Shown here piece by piece: positions 1 through 8,836 of a stretch of 64,000 nucleotides of DNA (the stretch's first letter is position 1; every line of letters begins with the position of its first letter). Source of the DNA: an uncultured Draconibacterium sp. (lineage in GTDB: Bacteria; Bacteroidota; Bacteroidia; Bacteroidales; Prolixibacteraceae); the NCBI GenBank assembly GCA_947492175.1, contig CANLMQ010000017.1, positions 62,001 to 126,000 on the forward strand, written 5' to 3'. The translations under genes and the position numbers were made by a program. The notes beneath the pieces are model-generated. The model was not told where the DNA came from and searched no databases. It saw only the letters and a program-made list of their open reading frames with translations.

Positions 1-1450
1 AACCAACAGATCCAGATCCACCTAGCCCATAATTTTTCATCTGCATTTGACTTTCATTACTTGTATTGCTATACATACCGTAAAGTATTAAAGAAGTATT
101 TGGGGATACCTTATAATCTAAGTTTAACAATACCGAACGCCTATAAATAATTGTTGTGATATCATTCAAATTGATACTATTAAGCAAAATATCATCTTCT
201 GGATCGCTTGAATCAATTCCATATCCTGCCCCCATCGTTTGGGTACTTCTATTTACTCTTTCTGCATTAGCTGTAAATAATACACCTAGCTTATTATTAA
301 AAAAGCGATTACTTAATTCACCCAACACCTTGTAATTACCCCAATAATCATTTAATTGATTATATCCGAATTGTGCCATCAAATTAACATGAAGTTCATT
401 TGGTGCATTTCTGAGTTTGAGATTAACAGTACCTCCAACTGAATTTGCATCCATGTCTGCAGTTAATGATTTATATACTTCTGCTCCTTGTAATGCATAC
501 TGAGTTATCCCGCTAAGATTGGTATTACGGTTGGAACCGGAAGTAGAAGGTAATTGTATTCCATTAAGCGATATTGAAGTATACCTTGGTTCAAGTCCAC
601 GAACAACTAGGTTGACGCCTTCTCCACCAGACCGAACAACAGAAATTCCGGGTAAGCGACCGATTGCTTCTGTAGCATTAGCATCTGGATTTTCCTGTAA
701 ACGGTCAGATGCTACAACATTTTTAATATTGTTCGAATTAATTTGTTCCCTAATTGCATTTTTTTGTCCTTTAGCCTGTGCAGTAATAAGGACCTCTTTG
801 ATTTCACGGTTATCAACCTTCAGACTTACATTAATAACTTCATTTAACCCGATCGGAATTTCCTGAGTCACATATCCAATAAAGGAAAAAGACAAAACTT
901 TAGATTCACTGGGAACATCTATTGTAAACATTCCATCAGCATTTGTTGTCGTACCAACATTAAAACCAGTAACACTCACCGTTGTTCCAGGAATTGGCTC
1001 ACCATTTTCGTCAGTTACCTTCCCTGAAACTTTCTTCTTTATTGAATCACTAGGAAGAGTAATAGACTCATCAATTCTTTTTTCAATATTATTAAAAAGA
1101 AATACTTGACGATCATCAATAAAGTATGAAATGTTAGTTCCTTGAAATAGGTGGTTTAATACCTTTTCTATATTTTCATTTTTGACGGTGATGCTTCTTT
1201 CTATATCTGTATTAAATACATTTGCATTGTACACAAATATGAACTCACTTTTTGACTCAATTACATTTAAAATTTCAGTAAGAGACAAATCCTTTAACTG
1301 AAGATCTATTTTCTTTTGGGAATATGAAGTACTAGCTGACAAGACCATTGACCCCATATAAAACAGAATAATTAATAACTTCATCTTCAATAAGATAAGT
1401 TCGAATTCTCTCCTTCTAATCGAAGGTTGAATAATTCTATTTTTTTTCAT
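1..1450 (-). CDS. TonB-dependent outer membrane receptor with STN domain, 3' end beyond window
   Basis: Outer-membrane, TonB-energised importer of a large substrate, probably a glycan or siderophore; the substrate cannot be told. The reading frame is open from ATG at 1450 to the window edge (483 codons). A signal/membrane stretch lies near residues 24-44 (LIILFYMGSMVLSAS), then an STN domain at about 46-110 that in this family contacts a FecR protein, a carboxypeptidase-regulatory-like beta domain at about 140-215 (VSGKVTDENGEPIPG), and a plug domain from about 235 (ATEAIGRLPGISVVRSGGEG, VEVYKS-like EVYKSLTAD, GGTVNLKLR). The plug resembles receptors of the TonB-Xanth-Caul type more than classical SusC. 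An inner ATG at 1384 would still leave the signal sequence. The FecR and sigma genes directly upstream are its likely regulators. Most of the barrel lies outside the window. Confidence 0.88.
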   Translation of the reverse strand, partial: MKKNRIIQPSIRRREFELILLKMKLLIILFYMGSMVLSASTSYSQKKIDLQLKDLSLTEILNVIESKSEFIFVYNANVFNTDIERSITVKNENIEKVLNHLFQGTNISYFIDDRQVFLFNNIEKRIDESITLPSDSIKKKVSGKVTDENGEPIPGTTVSVTGFNVGTTTNADGMFTIDVPSESKVLSFSFIGYVTQEIPIGLNEVINVSLKVDNREIKEVLITAQAKGQKNAIREQINSNNIKNVVASDRLQENPDANATEAIGRLPGISVVRSGGEGVNLVVRGLEPRYTSISLNGIQLPSTSGSNRNTNLSGITQYALQGAEVYKSLTADMDANSVGGTVNLKLRNAPNELHVNLMAQFGYNQLNDYWGNYKVLGELSNRFFNNKLGVLFTANAERVNRSTQTMGAGYGIDSSDPEDDILLNSINLNDITTIIYRRSVLLNLDYKVSPNTSLILYGMYSNTSNESQMQMKNYGLGGSGSVG

Positions 1451-1500
1451 AAATTTGGTTCGATTTTACAAGTAATATTGCCTTTAGGCATTGTTATTTA

Positions 1501-1533
1501 AAACCGGTTGATGTTGCGAGCAGCTACCGGTTT
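1501..1533. terminator. Hairpin terminator after the fecR-like gene
   Basis: AAACCGGT at 1501-1508 pairs with ACCGGTTT at 1526-1533 around a 17-nt loop. The plus-strand side runs into seven T, the minus-strand side into four. It sits between the anti-sigma gene and the receptor gene, so it may attenuate read-through into the receptor instead of ending transcription fully. Confidence 0.5.
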
Positions 1534-1563
1534 TTTTATTTATTCAAAATTATCTATGTAACC

Positions 1564-2733
1564 TTAGTCGATCGAAAAAACGTATTTATTGTCTTGCTTC
1601 ATATATTTAGTTTTTGATATTAATGCTATTCCATCCAAAACTCTTTCCAAATCATCTTTTAAATCAAGCTTCCCATAAATTGTTTCTGTATTTCTTGGTA
1701 TTATAACTTCTATATTAACATCATAATATCTTGCAACTTGTTTTAATACATCAGAAACTTCCTCATTTGTAAACACGAGATAGCCATCAATCCAAGCAGT
1801 ATAAACATCTGTATTTTCAACATGAGTAACTTCAATCTCTTCCTGTCCTTTCATTATTGATGCCTTTTGGTTCGGATTAAGAAAAACTTCATCAGATCGT
1901 GTACTTTTATTTGAACTCAAACTGACTTTCCCTTCGACTAAAACAACATTATAATACTTGTCCTGCTGATAAGCCTTTACGTTAAACTTGGTCCCATATA
2001 CCTTCATTTTGAAAAGATCAGTTTTTACATGAAAAGGTCTTTGGGGATCTTTGGCGACATCAAAAAAGGCTTCTCCTTCTACGATAACTTGTCGGTCGTC
2101 TTTCTTAAAAACAGGAGGGAAAGTCAGTTTTGAACCTGAATTTAACCACACTTTAGTTCCATCAGAAAGAGTTAAAAAGGAATGCTTCCCGTAAGGGACT
2201 ATCATTTGATTAATTCCCTCTCCCGAATTCGACTGGGAAAAATCAGAAGTATCATTAACAATGACTTGAGAACCATTAGCAGAATAGTTAACAGTTGACT
2301 CTTTACTTGTTATAGGGATAGTTTTGCCACTAGAAAGAACTAATACAGCATCATTTGAGGAAATCACATTTGAGACAACATTTTCGGACAATCTCTCCTG
2401 AGTTGATAAATACAACACAACACTTCCGACACTAATCAATATTAATATTGATGCCACATATTTGAAATACTTCAAATAATATTGCTTTTCATTTTTCCTA
2501 ATAATCCTATGCCAGAGTTCTCGTTTTCTATGTTCTGGTTGATGAAACTTCCCAGCCTCTAAACCTTGTAGTATCTGAATCGCTAAAATAATTTCCTCTT
2601 TCTTCTCCGGAAGACTTTCCTGGAATTTATTTAATTGAATGTTTGAATCCGAATTCCGCACAAGCTTTCTGAAGTCTTCATCGAGAATAAAATCATCAGT
2701 TGAATACGTAATATATTTTTTCGGATCGATCAT
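1564..2733 (-). CDS. FecR-family anti-sigma factor
   Basis: Inner-membrane regulator that in this family holds an ECF sigma factor inactive until the STN domain of the partner receptor signals. The 389-residue protein has a cytoplasmic N-terminal part with the sequence KRELWHRI, one membrane segment at about 92-110 (YVASILILISVGSVVLYLS), a periplasmic FecR domain at about 185-290 (VPYGKHSFLTLSDGTKVWLN, VEGEAFFDV, VEGKVSL) and a C-terminal DUF4974-type domain at about 318-388. Length and order are normal for Bacteroidota. It lies 153 nt downstream of the sigma gene and upstream of the receptor, the standard sigma-FecR-receptor order. Confidence 0.92.
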   Translation of the reverse strand: MIDPKKYITYSTDDFILDEDFRKLVRNSDSNIQLNKFQESLPEKKEEIILAIQILQGLEAGKFHQPEHRKRELWHRIIRKNEKQYYLKYFKYVASILILISVGSVVLYLSTQERLSENVVSNVISSNDAVLVLSSGKTIPITSKESTVNYSANGSQVIVNDTSDFSQSNSGEGINQMIVPYGKHSFLTLSDGTKVWLNSGSKLTFPPVFKKDDRQVIVEGEAFFDVAKDPQRPFHVKTDLFKMKVYGTKFNVKAYQQDKYYNVVLVEGKVSLSSNKSTRSDEVFLNPNQKASIMKGQEEIEVTHVENTDVYTAWIDGYLVFTNEEVSDVLKQVARYYDVNIEVIIPRNTETIYGKLDLKDDLERVLDGIALISKTKYMKQDNKYVFSID

Positions 2734-2886
2734 TTTTATTGCTTTACATATATATGAGAGGAAGAGGTAGAAAATCTGGACAGAGAAAATTGCTTTTTTT
2801 AAGAAATTCTCAATTTATTTCTTGTAATGGTTGGTGATTTGCATTTTAGCATGGTCAAAAGTTTGCCAATATGTCGATTCGTGGAT

Positions 2887-3522
2887 CTAAATTTTTTGTA
2901 GCAAATGTTCTTTTAAAGACTTAATCCAACACCAGAGAATTATTTTAATATCCTTTCCTAAAATTTTCTCGACCTCTGATCGGAGGATTTTGATAGAGCG
3001 ATAAACAGACTTATAACATGAATCAACTGAGATGTTTAATATCTCAGCAATTTCTTCATATTCGATTTCACTTTCGAAACGTAAGTATATTATCTCTTGT
3101 TGTTTAGGAGTAAGATTTCCGATACATTTCTTAATAACTCTTTGAGTGAATACCATGGTTTCCTTTTCGGAAATGTTTTGTTCCGGACTTTTAAAATAAT
3201 CAAACGTCTCTTCAGGAACCTTATCTGTAAGAATAATTTTTTTTTGTTTGCTCAGACGTAGGAAGAGTTCATGTCGAAAAGTTACCAACAGGTATCCAGA
3301 TAAGTTTATTACCTCTCCAATATCATTCCGATGTCCAATCAATTTTATAAAAACGTCCTGAATAACGTCTTCAACAACCTGTTTTTCTGATGTATGTTTC
3401 AGTCCATATGTATATAGAAAATCATAGTAATGAAAATATATCTGGGATAAAGCATTCAGGTCTCCATCTTTGATAAACTGATTCCATTCCGCAATCTGAT
3501 CATTCCTTTTCGGTATCTTCAT
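2887..3522 (-). CDS. ECF-type RNA polymerase sigma factor
   Basis: Sigma-70 family factor of 211 residues that would direct transcription of the adjacent receptor locus. Region 2 covers about residues 25-95 (VVEDVIQDVFIKLI) and region 4 about 130-185 (LTPKQQEIIYLRFESEIEYEEIAEILNIS with the helix-turn-helix SVDSCYKSVYRSI). The protein extends about 20 residues past region 4 with a short hydrophobic tail (IILWCWIKSL), longer than many family members. Its product is expected to be controlled by the FecR-like protein encoded next. Confidence 0.9.
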   Translation of the reverse strand: MKIPKRNDQIAEWNQFIKDGDLNALSQIYFHYYDFLYTYGLKHTSEKQVVEDVIQDVFIKLIGHRNDIGEVINLSGYLLVTFRHELFLRLSKQKKIILTDKVPEETFDYFKSPEQNISEKETMVFTQRVIKKCIGNLTPKQQEIIYLRFESEIEYEEIAEILNISVDSCYKSVYRSIKILRSEVEKILGKDIKIILWCWIKSLKEHLLQKI

Positions 3523-4365
3523 TTGTTAGTTTGATTCTTAGAAACTACAAATATGCCTAATTTTACTATTTTTCGTTTTCTAAATTTGTGAATATAAAGT
3601 ATTCATATTTTTTTCTCCCAAGCTATAAAATTTTGCTGATTTTTCTATAGATAACTTATTTTCCCATTACATAACCATTTATAAATTATGATGCGAGGTA
3701 ATAACCTAAATGACAAACATAAATAGTTGCTTGTTAATAAAGCAATATTACCCTCCTTGAGAGTGTATACTGAATACATTTTTATAACTGTAGTAATTTT
3801 TAAAATATAATAACAGAATTCTCATCCGAAATCCAACGAACCATCAATGTTTGTTTTACATCAGAACTTATTGGATAAATTTTTCTATAAACTTAGGAGA
3901 TACCTTATACAAAAAACTATTGATTATGATAATTTCTTGAACTATTGCTAACATACAATACTAAATCACTATTATCCAAGGTAATTTTTATCACTATTTG
4001 TCACATTATTGTAATCAGTTGTAAAAGCAAATCTGACTTTTGCCAATAAATAATAATTATAGTTTATAGGAGATCCTGCTAATTAACTGAATGGGGTTGA
4101 TTAACTTTACCTCAACAAGAATGTAGATTATGAGATACAATCAGGAGGTCGTTTAGGAAGATTACGCTTGATTAAAAGCTTTTAGAGTATTTTTTCGAAT
4201 GAAGTGCAGTTAAGTTATTTTCAATTCCAATTAATAAGCTCCTAAACATCACCATCATTTTCTCACCACTAATTTCCACTTTACTAAACTTTCATTGATA
4301 AAATGGAAATCAGATAACATAAATCCTTATTTTGAAAGGTTCTTAAAATCCCAAGAGAATTAGTA
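3523..4365. other. AT-rich intergenic stretch, probable left border zone of the mobile element
   Basis: An 843-nt gap between the sigma gene and the relaxase gene with no convincing open reading frame, RNA gene or strong hairpin. It must hold the sigma-gene promoter near 3523-3600 and probably the left end of the integrated element. I compared it by eye with 12568-12732 at the right side and found no direct repeat longer than about 10 bp (TACAAATATG, a common word), so the attachment site is unresolved. Confidence 0.5.
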
Positions 4366-5268
4366 TCATAGACTCATTCCCCGACCTCTCTTCTTCACCT
4401 TATATTTCAAACGTGGTTCCTTTTTACGTCCCTTACTTTTCTCCAACAATCGATTCAAGTCCCTCGCCAACTGTGCCAACTGAAATTTATCAATCATTTG
4501 TGTTGGGATTTGGTTTTCCTTTTCAGCCTTTGCCGAAATATAAAACTTCGGTCGTTCTTGAAACTCCGAAAGCCAGATAGGATATCGAATTGGATTTCCA
4601 TTTTCATCCGTGACAAAAACTACATGTCCCCTTCCCGACCTCCGCACTTCCACATTAAAAAGCTCCAGCGATTTATCGTAAAGTTGTTTTGTCGATATGG
4701 ATTCAATCTGGTTGAGCTGATAAAATAAACTCTCCAGGTTTTGTTTCAGGTTTCTACTACATGTGGAAAATTTTAGATTGGATTGTATCCTGTTCAGTTC
4801 TTTAGTTAGATCATACCTATGTTCCAGGGATTTTATGAAACGTTGTACTTTTTCTTTCTCGTAATTGTCTTTGATCTTCTTCCCGTTTTGGCAATCAATC
4901 CGCGTAGAGACAATATGAAAGTGTGTCCGGTCCAGATCTGAATGTTTATACACAAAGTAAGGCTGATCTCCATAGCCCATATGTTCCATAAAGCTTCCGA
5001 TTTCAGTGCGAATTCCCTGATCTCCCAATTTTACCAAATCCGTTACTGTTGGATTAACAGAAATATGCATACCCTTCTTTTTCACCCGAGTGTTTCGCTC
5101 CTCAATCTCTTTAAGGATATTCAGTCGATCGTATTTTGTCCCGGCAAAAGGATTTATGGTTGGCGTATTGCCGCTTTTATAGAAATGTGCCTTTTTCTGC
5201 TCTACTTTCTTTTCGTTATAAAACAAAGCATTTTGCGTATTGCCCGATTGATGGATTACGATGATCAT
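4366..5268 (-). CDS. Relaxase / mobilization protein (MobA/VirD2-like)
   Basis: Relaxases nick one strand at oriT and stay covalently attached to lead it into a recipient. The 300-residue protein matches small Bacteroidota mobilization relaxases: an N-terminal start with KKGMHISVNPT, and the histidine motif in DRTHFHIVSTRID at about residues 110-122 that binds the metal ion. The C-terminal tail is very basic (KGRKKEPRLKYKVKKRGRG), suitable for DNA contact. It ends in TGA, showing TGA is an ordinary stop in this genome. It starts 9 nt after the MobC-like gene, so the two are probably co-transcribed. Confidence 0.88.
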   Translation of the reverse strand: MIIVIHQSGNTQNALFYNEKKVEQKKAHFYKSGNTPTINPFAGTKYDRLNILKEIEERNTRVKKKGMHISVNPTVTDLVKLGDQGIRTEIGSFMEHMGYGDQPYFVYKHSDLDRTHFHIVSTRIDCQNGKKIKDNYEKEKVQRFIKSLEHRYDLTKELNRIQSNLKFSTCSRNLKQNLESLFYQLNQIESISTKQLYDKSLELFNVEVRRSGRGHVVFVTDENGNPIRYPIWLSEFQERPKFYISAKAEKENQIPTQMIDKFQLAQLARDLNRLLEKSKGRKKEPRLKYKVKKRGRGMSL

Positions 5269-5277
5269 AGCAAAAAT

Positions 5278-5646
5278 TTAGCGCAGGTGTTTTTGTAAAA
5301 AAGCCAGGCATTGCATTATCATCTGAAACGCTTGCTTTAGCAGGTGCCGGTCATTGTCTCCAAAATTGTATGCCGAAAATGAATTCATTTTTTTAGAGAG
5401 CTGGTTCAGATTCACACCAATCCTATTTAATTCATAGTCCAGATTGTTCAACCGATCTTTTGTCTCCGGATCCAATTGAACTTCCTTCTTAACTGCTCTC
5501 CGAAATATGGCATAGCGCATATAATCACTCCGGCAGCCAAACTTCCCGGTACGCACGAAACTATCCAATCGCTGCTTTTCCTCCTTTGTGAGAAGCAGAC
5601 GAATGATCTCGGTTCGTTTTTCGTGTTCCGGTAATTTTGGCCGCAT
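5278..5646 (-). CDS. MobC-like relaxosome accessory protein
   Basis: Small 122-residue protein of the plasmid mobilization relaxosome type, expected to bind oriT DNA and help the relaxase. The N-terminal part is basic and has the shape of a ribbon-helix-helix DNA-binding domain (RTEIIRLLLTKEEKQRLDSFV, given here in overlap, then GCRSDYMRYAIF), followed by a helical part with LNRIGVNLNQLSKKMN that is typical for the family. It precedes the relaxase gene by 9 nt and starts 26 nt from a perfect 20-bp inverted repeat that is the likely oriT. Confidence 0.85.
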   Translation of the reverse strand: MRPKLPEHEKRTEIIRLLLTKEEKQRLDSFVRTGKFGCRSDYMRYAIFRRAVKKEVQLDPETKDRLNNLDYELNRIGVNLNQLSKKMNSFSAYNFGDNDRHLLKQAFQMIMQCLAFLQKHLR

Positions 5647-5672
5647 TCTTTACTTTCGTTTTTGCCTTTTTT

Positions 5673-5776
5673 GGGGAGGGGACTGCAAGTTGATTTGGTC
5701 AAAACCATGAGCTCCTGCCAGACAAGATACCTGAGGTTTTTATGGTAATAAAAACACAACTTGCAGTCCCCTCCCC
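5673..5776. other. Candidate origin of transfer (oriT): perfect 20-bp inverted repeat
   Basis: The arm at 5673-5692 (starting GGGGAGGGGACTGC) is the exact reverse complement of the arm at 5757-5776 (ending AGTCCCCTCCCC), with 64 nt between. Inside the loop ACCAT near 5704 and ATGGT near 5742 give a second nested pair. It lies directly upstream of the mobC-like gene in a 217-nt non-coding gap. Large inverted repeats beside mobC/mobA are the usual place of oriT. Assignment is inferred from position and structure; the nick site is not known. Confidence 0.6.
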
Positions 5777-5863
5777 CGTAGTTATTTCTTAGTGACTTTC
5801 CGAGGTCTTCTCAGGTCGGGGAATTCCCAAATTGCATCCCTAAAAAATTCAATCATAGCTGAA

Positions 5864-6589
5864 TTATTTCCTTCTGCTTTCTCCCTGCAGAGTGATAAAA
5901 TTGAACATCGTTTTTAGCCGATCACCGATCATTCCACCGTAAAACTCATCGGATGAAAGGGTCTTGAATGTAAAATTTGATGTGGCATGAGTTATGGTTC
6001 CGACATCACTTCTGAGACTTAACAATTCAGAGATAGGTCGACTTATATTTCCGTAATCCATGAATGTTTTTGATTCCCTCCCGAATTCATCGATGATCAA
6101 GGGCCTTTTCACAAACATTTCCATGGACTGCTCTTTAATCTGCTCCTGGAGTTTAACGGATTTGACAAACCGAAGTACCGGATAATTTAAATTCAATTTT
6201 CTGACGATATGGTTATGAAGCATGGAATAGGTTTCGAGCAAAACTGTTTTGCCACACCCGTATTTTCCTTGCAATAATAACCCTTTGGAAAGATCCCCGG
6301 AGAAAGAAGCGTTGCCGGTAACATACAAGTAAAGTTGTTTTATCACCAATTCGTTGTATTTATCGATAACAAAATTCCGGTCCTGATTTCGTTGAGCCAG
6401 GCACGTGTTTCCGAATGCTTTTATCAGGTTTTGAAATTCAGAATATTCAAAAGGAAAAATTAATCTTCGTCGGCGCAACTTTTCTTTTTCACCAGCCATT
6501 ATCTGTTGGGCATCCTTGAGCAATACATCACAGAATTTTTGCTTAGTCGAAATCACTTCCTGTGTGGACAAATCCTTTCCCTTTTCCAT
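5864..6589 (-). CDS. DnaC/IstB-like AAA+ ATPase of the mobile element
   Basis: ATPase of 241 residues with a Walker A motif QGKYGCGKTVL at about 108-118, Walker B PLIIDEFGRE at about 163-172, a sensor-like ATSNF, and a terminal arginine region GDRLKTMFNF. The layout is that of DnaC or IstB helicase-loader proteins, so it may help replicate the element. It overlaps the 3' end of the broken replication-type gene by 47 nt and is probably translated from the same message. Its stop codon is 87 nt from the candidate oriT arm. Confidence 0.75.
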   Translation of the reverse strand: MEKGKDLSTQEVISTKQKFCDVLLKDAQQIMAGEKEKLRRRRLIFPFEYSEFQNLIKAFGNTCLAQRNQDRNFVIDKYNELVIKQLYLYVTGNASFSGDLSKGLLLQGKYGCGKTVLLETYSMLHNHIVRKLNLNYPVLRFVKSVKLQEQIKEQSMEMFVKRPLIIDEFGRESKTFMDYGNISRPISELLSLRSDVGTITHATSNFTFKTLSSDEFYGGMIGDRLKTMFNFITLQGESRRK

Positions 6590-6947
6590 TCATCTTTGTA
6601 TTTGTATTGATGTCTTTAGTATTTATTTTATTAGGCGAGAGTCTAAGGTCGGATCTAAGTGAATACCTAGGTGTCAGAATCTGATACTTAGTTTTAACCC
6701 TAAATCCACCACCGGGAACATAGTATAACAATCTCGCTTCTTTTAGTCGGTCCCGGGCTGATTTCAGTACCTGCAACGAAATATTGGCATTGGCTGCCAT
6801 CCGTTTGTCGGCATATTCGATCCATTCCGGCCATCTTGATCGGTTGGCCACATGAAGCAAAAAGAAATACAATCAGGTTTCATTTCCGGTAAAATTTAGC
6901 TGTTCATCCTGTTGCCAAAAGTTATTCATCAGCTCAAACAGATTCAT
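6543..6947 (-). pseudogene. Replication-initiation-like winged-helix gene broken by an in-frame TGA
   Basis: An ATG at 6947-6945 overlaps the TAA of the upstream HTH gene by one base, and the reading frame encodes MNLFELMNNFWQQDEQLNF, then GNET, a TGA at 6875-6873, and continues without shift as LYFFLLHVANRSRWPEWIEY to 6543. The pre-stop and post-stop parts join into what looks like one continuous fold common in Bacteroidota mobile elements, in which this spot is normally a sense codon. An in-frame TTG at 6872 could restart translation, giving 109 residues. Family function is uncertain; it resembles N-terminal domains of element replication proteins. A sequencing error is possible but needs only one base. 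Confidence 0.65.
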
Positions 6948-7297
6948 TATCCTTTCAGTTGCGAACGCTTTCTGAATCCTGCTTTTGCATCATTTTCGAT
7001 CTCCTGCAGTGTTTTCTTTCTTCCACTGGTTATCCACTCCAGTAATTCATCCTCGAAAAAGTAGAGTTGTTTTCCGTTTTTGTAACAGGGAATCAAACGT
7101 TTGCGCACAAGGGTGTAAACGGTTGGTTTGGCTTTCTTGATGATCTTACAAGCCTGATCAATTCCGATCGGAATACGTTTTTTATTTTCAACCGGTGTCT
7201 GGCCTTTTTCAACCAGAACTTTTAATTCTGCCACTTCGGTAACCAGGTGGGCTACTGCTTTGGGTAAGTTTTCGAATGAGATTTCATTGACATCCAT
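6947..7297 (-). CDS. Excisionase-like helix-turn-helix protein (HTH_17 / DUF3853-like)
   Basis: DNA-binding protein of 116 residues. A coiled N-terminal part (about 8-32) is followed by a MerR/excisionase-type HTH at about 42-92: IGIDQACKIIKKAKPTVYTL, then RKRLIPCYKNGKQLYFFEDE, where the second helix and the K-G-K wing are visible. Such proteins control excision or replication of Bacteroidota integrative elements. The stop codon overlaps the start of the next gene by one base (TAATG), indicating translational coupling. Confidence 0.8.
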   Translation of the reverse strand: MDVNEISFENLPKAVAHLVTEVAELKVLVEKGQTPVENKKRIPIGIDQACKIIKKAKPTVYTLVRKRLIPCYKNGKQLYFFEDELLEWITSGRKKTLQEIENDAKAGFRKRSQLKG

Positions 7298-7409
7298 AAC
7301 TATGTTTTTTTAATCGTTATGGAGCAAATAAAGTCAGTGTTTTTTCTGTGTCTTAAAATCACAGGAGAAACACTTCAAAAACACGGGGGACGATGATTCT
7401 TATTTGTGC

Positions 7410-8087
7410 TTATTCTTCTAAAAGATCTTTCCTGATTTGAATTATACCTCTCTGTTCATCATCTTTCAAATGCCGTTTGATGGTTTCTGTTTCCACATTA
7501 CCAAGAATTGACGGAAAGACTTTTTTAAGAAAAGCTGCCATTTGCAGCTGATTACCGGTCCTGAAATAGTTCCAGATATTCCAGCCAAAATGATAAAGGT
7601 CGATGCTGCTTAATTCTTTGACTTCTACAGATTGAATTTCACTAGTCGGCTCCTTTTTGGAATAGGATGCTATGTTCCGGGAAAGCAGAACTAAATCCTT
7701 TTCGGAGGTGTAGGCCGCAAAAACTGTTTGGGTGTATTGAACCGCGATGGCAACTTTATTATTCTCCTGATCTGCAATCAACTGTATTTGCTCGGCCCTG
7801 ATTTTATTGATATTGCTCGGATCATCAGATTTTTCACTGGGCTCTTTTAACTGTTTCTTTTTAGGAAAAAGTATTCTGGCAATTACAGTATAAAGATCAG
7901 TTAAAAACATAGAAAGAAGTACGTAAACGAGTACTCCAAACAAAGTGACGGCTACAAAAACAATATTCGCAGTGAATTCATCTGCTCCAACACTTATTGC
8001 AAACATTCTTGCAAAAACGCCCAGTATGATACACGCCAGTAAAATGGATAAATAAATTACGATATTTTCAAAATATTTGGAGTGCAT
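7410..8087 (-). CDS. Two-transmembrane protein of the mobile element, function unknown
   Basis: Protein of 225 residues. Two membrane segments occur at about 8-30 (IVIYLSILLACIILGVFARM) and 42-65 (VFVAVTLFGVLVYVLLSMFL), followed by a basic junction KKKQLKEP and a soluble part of about 140 residues ending with HLKDDEQRGIIQIRKDL. I recall related proteins with a similar LYHFGWNIWN block in other Bacteroidota mobilizable elements, but no function. It is the first gene of the minus-strand mobilization run, 112 nt ahead of the HTH gene. Confidence 0.7.
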   Translation of the reverse strand: MHSKYFENIVIYLSILLACIILGVFARMFAISVGADEFTANIVFVAVTLFGVLVYVLLSMFLTDLYTVIARILFPKKKQLKEPSEKSDDPSNINKIRAEQIQLIADQENNKVAIAVQYTQTVFAAYTSEKDLVLLSRNIASYSKKEPTSEIQSVEVKELSSIDLYHFGWNIWNYFRTGNQLQMAAFLKKVFPSILGNVETETIKRHLKDDEQRGIIQIRKDLLEE

Positions 8088-8836
8088 CTCTCTTATCAGC
8101 TAACTTTTGATCCCGGACCTCAAACTCAAACAATTACAAATCCGGGGTTTTTATTGAATTCGATTATTGATATGTGTTTCTAACTATTGCAAGGTAACAA
8201 ATGTATATTGAATGCAAAAATGTCTATACTTTTTGAGTATTGTTACTCAACCCAATAAATAATACCGGGGAAATAAAGAATCTGAATTGATTTTATTTGA
8301 ACAAATAAAACATTCCTCAAAAGAAACGAAAAAAGGGAAAAAAAGAAAAGAAAGCCGGGTAGTTGTCGGCTGTGGATAAAATGCAGGATTGCCACGGATA
8401 CCTATAAACAAATTAGGCCTATCTGCAATAATACTAATCCGGGGCATTAATCTTGATCTTGCATTTTTTCCGGGAAGGGCTTTGCGGGGAGGCCGGCGAT
8501 CTTGGATTTCTTTTTTGTTTTTCCACCTGTAAGATCATAAAAACCTGTAAAACCCTATTTGTGGGCGGCTAAGCAAAAGTGCAGGACTGCAGTGAAACGA
8601 AAGGATGGCTCTTTTGCGTGCGGTGCCTAAAGGCGTTTTTCACTGTAACGGTGGAAAAAGCGACCGTTCTCCGTGAGTGGGCGAATGGGATCAGGGAGCG
8701 TTGAAGCCGGGTCAGGGGAAATGGCCGCGGCACAGGAATATGCTGCAAAAACAATAACATCAAAATTCTTTTGCAGATAATATATTATCCATTTTCGTTT
8801 AATTTTTGTACTTTTAGCTAATATTTTATCCATAAT
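8088..8836. other. Long non-coding block with a GC-rich structured part at about 8455-8755
   Basis: No credible gene is visible in these 749 nt; short frames here lack coding character. The part from about 8455 to 8755 is clearly richer in GC than its surroundings. It contains CAGTGAAACG at 8590-8599 pairing with CGTTTTTCACTG at 8634-8645 (two-base bulge), and AACGGT near 8647 pairing with ACCGTT near 8663. This could be a structured RNA, a replication origin or a transfer-related site of the element. From memory, similar GC-rich blocks recur in Bacteroides integrative elements; that is not verified. Confidence 0.45.
8776..8789. promoter_or_regulatory. Candidate HipB operator upstream of hipBA
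   Basis: A perfect 14-bp palindrome, GATAATATATTATC, lies 48 nt ahead of the hipB start. TTATCC follows at 8785-8790 and again at 8826-8831 in the same orientation, recalling the TATCC half-site of the E. coli HipB operator, although the GGATA partner is absent. HipB-type repressors bind their own promoter, so autoregulation here is a reasonable inference. Confidence 0.4.

Noticed and set aside
519..866. Plus-strand frame of 115 codons in the first kilobase.
   Set aside because: Antisense shadow of the TonB-dependent receptor gene, whose frame is open across the region with clear domains.
8247..8833. Three short minus-strand frames in the GC-rich block between the element's transfer genes and hipB.
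   Set aside because: Low-complexity or proline/arginine-rich sequences without domain character that follow the structured DNA; better explained as non-coding.
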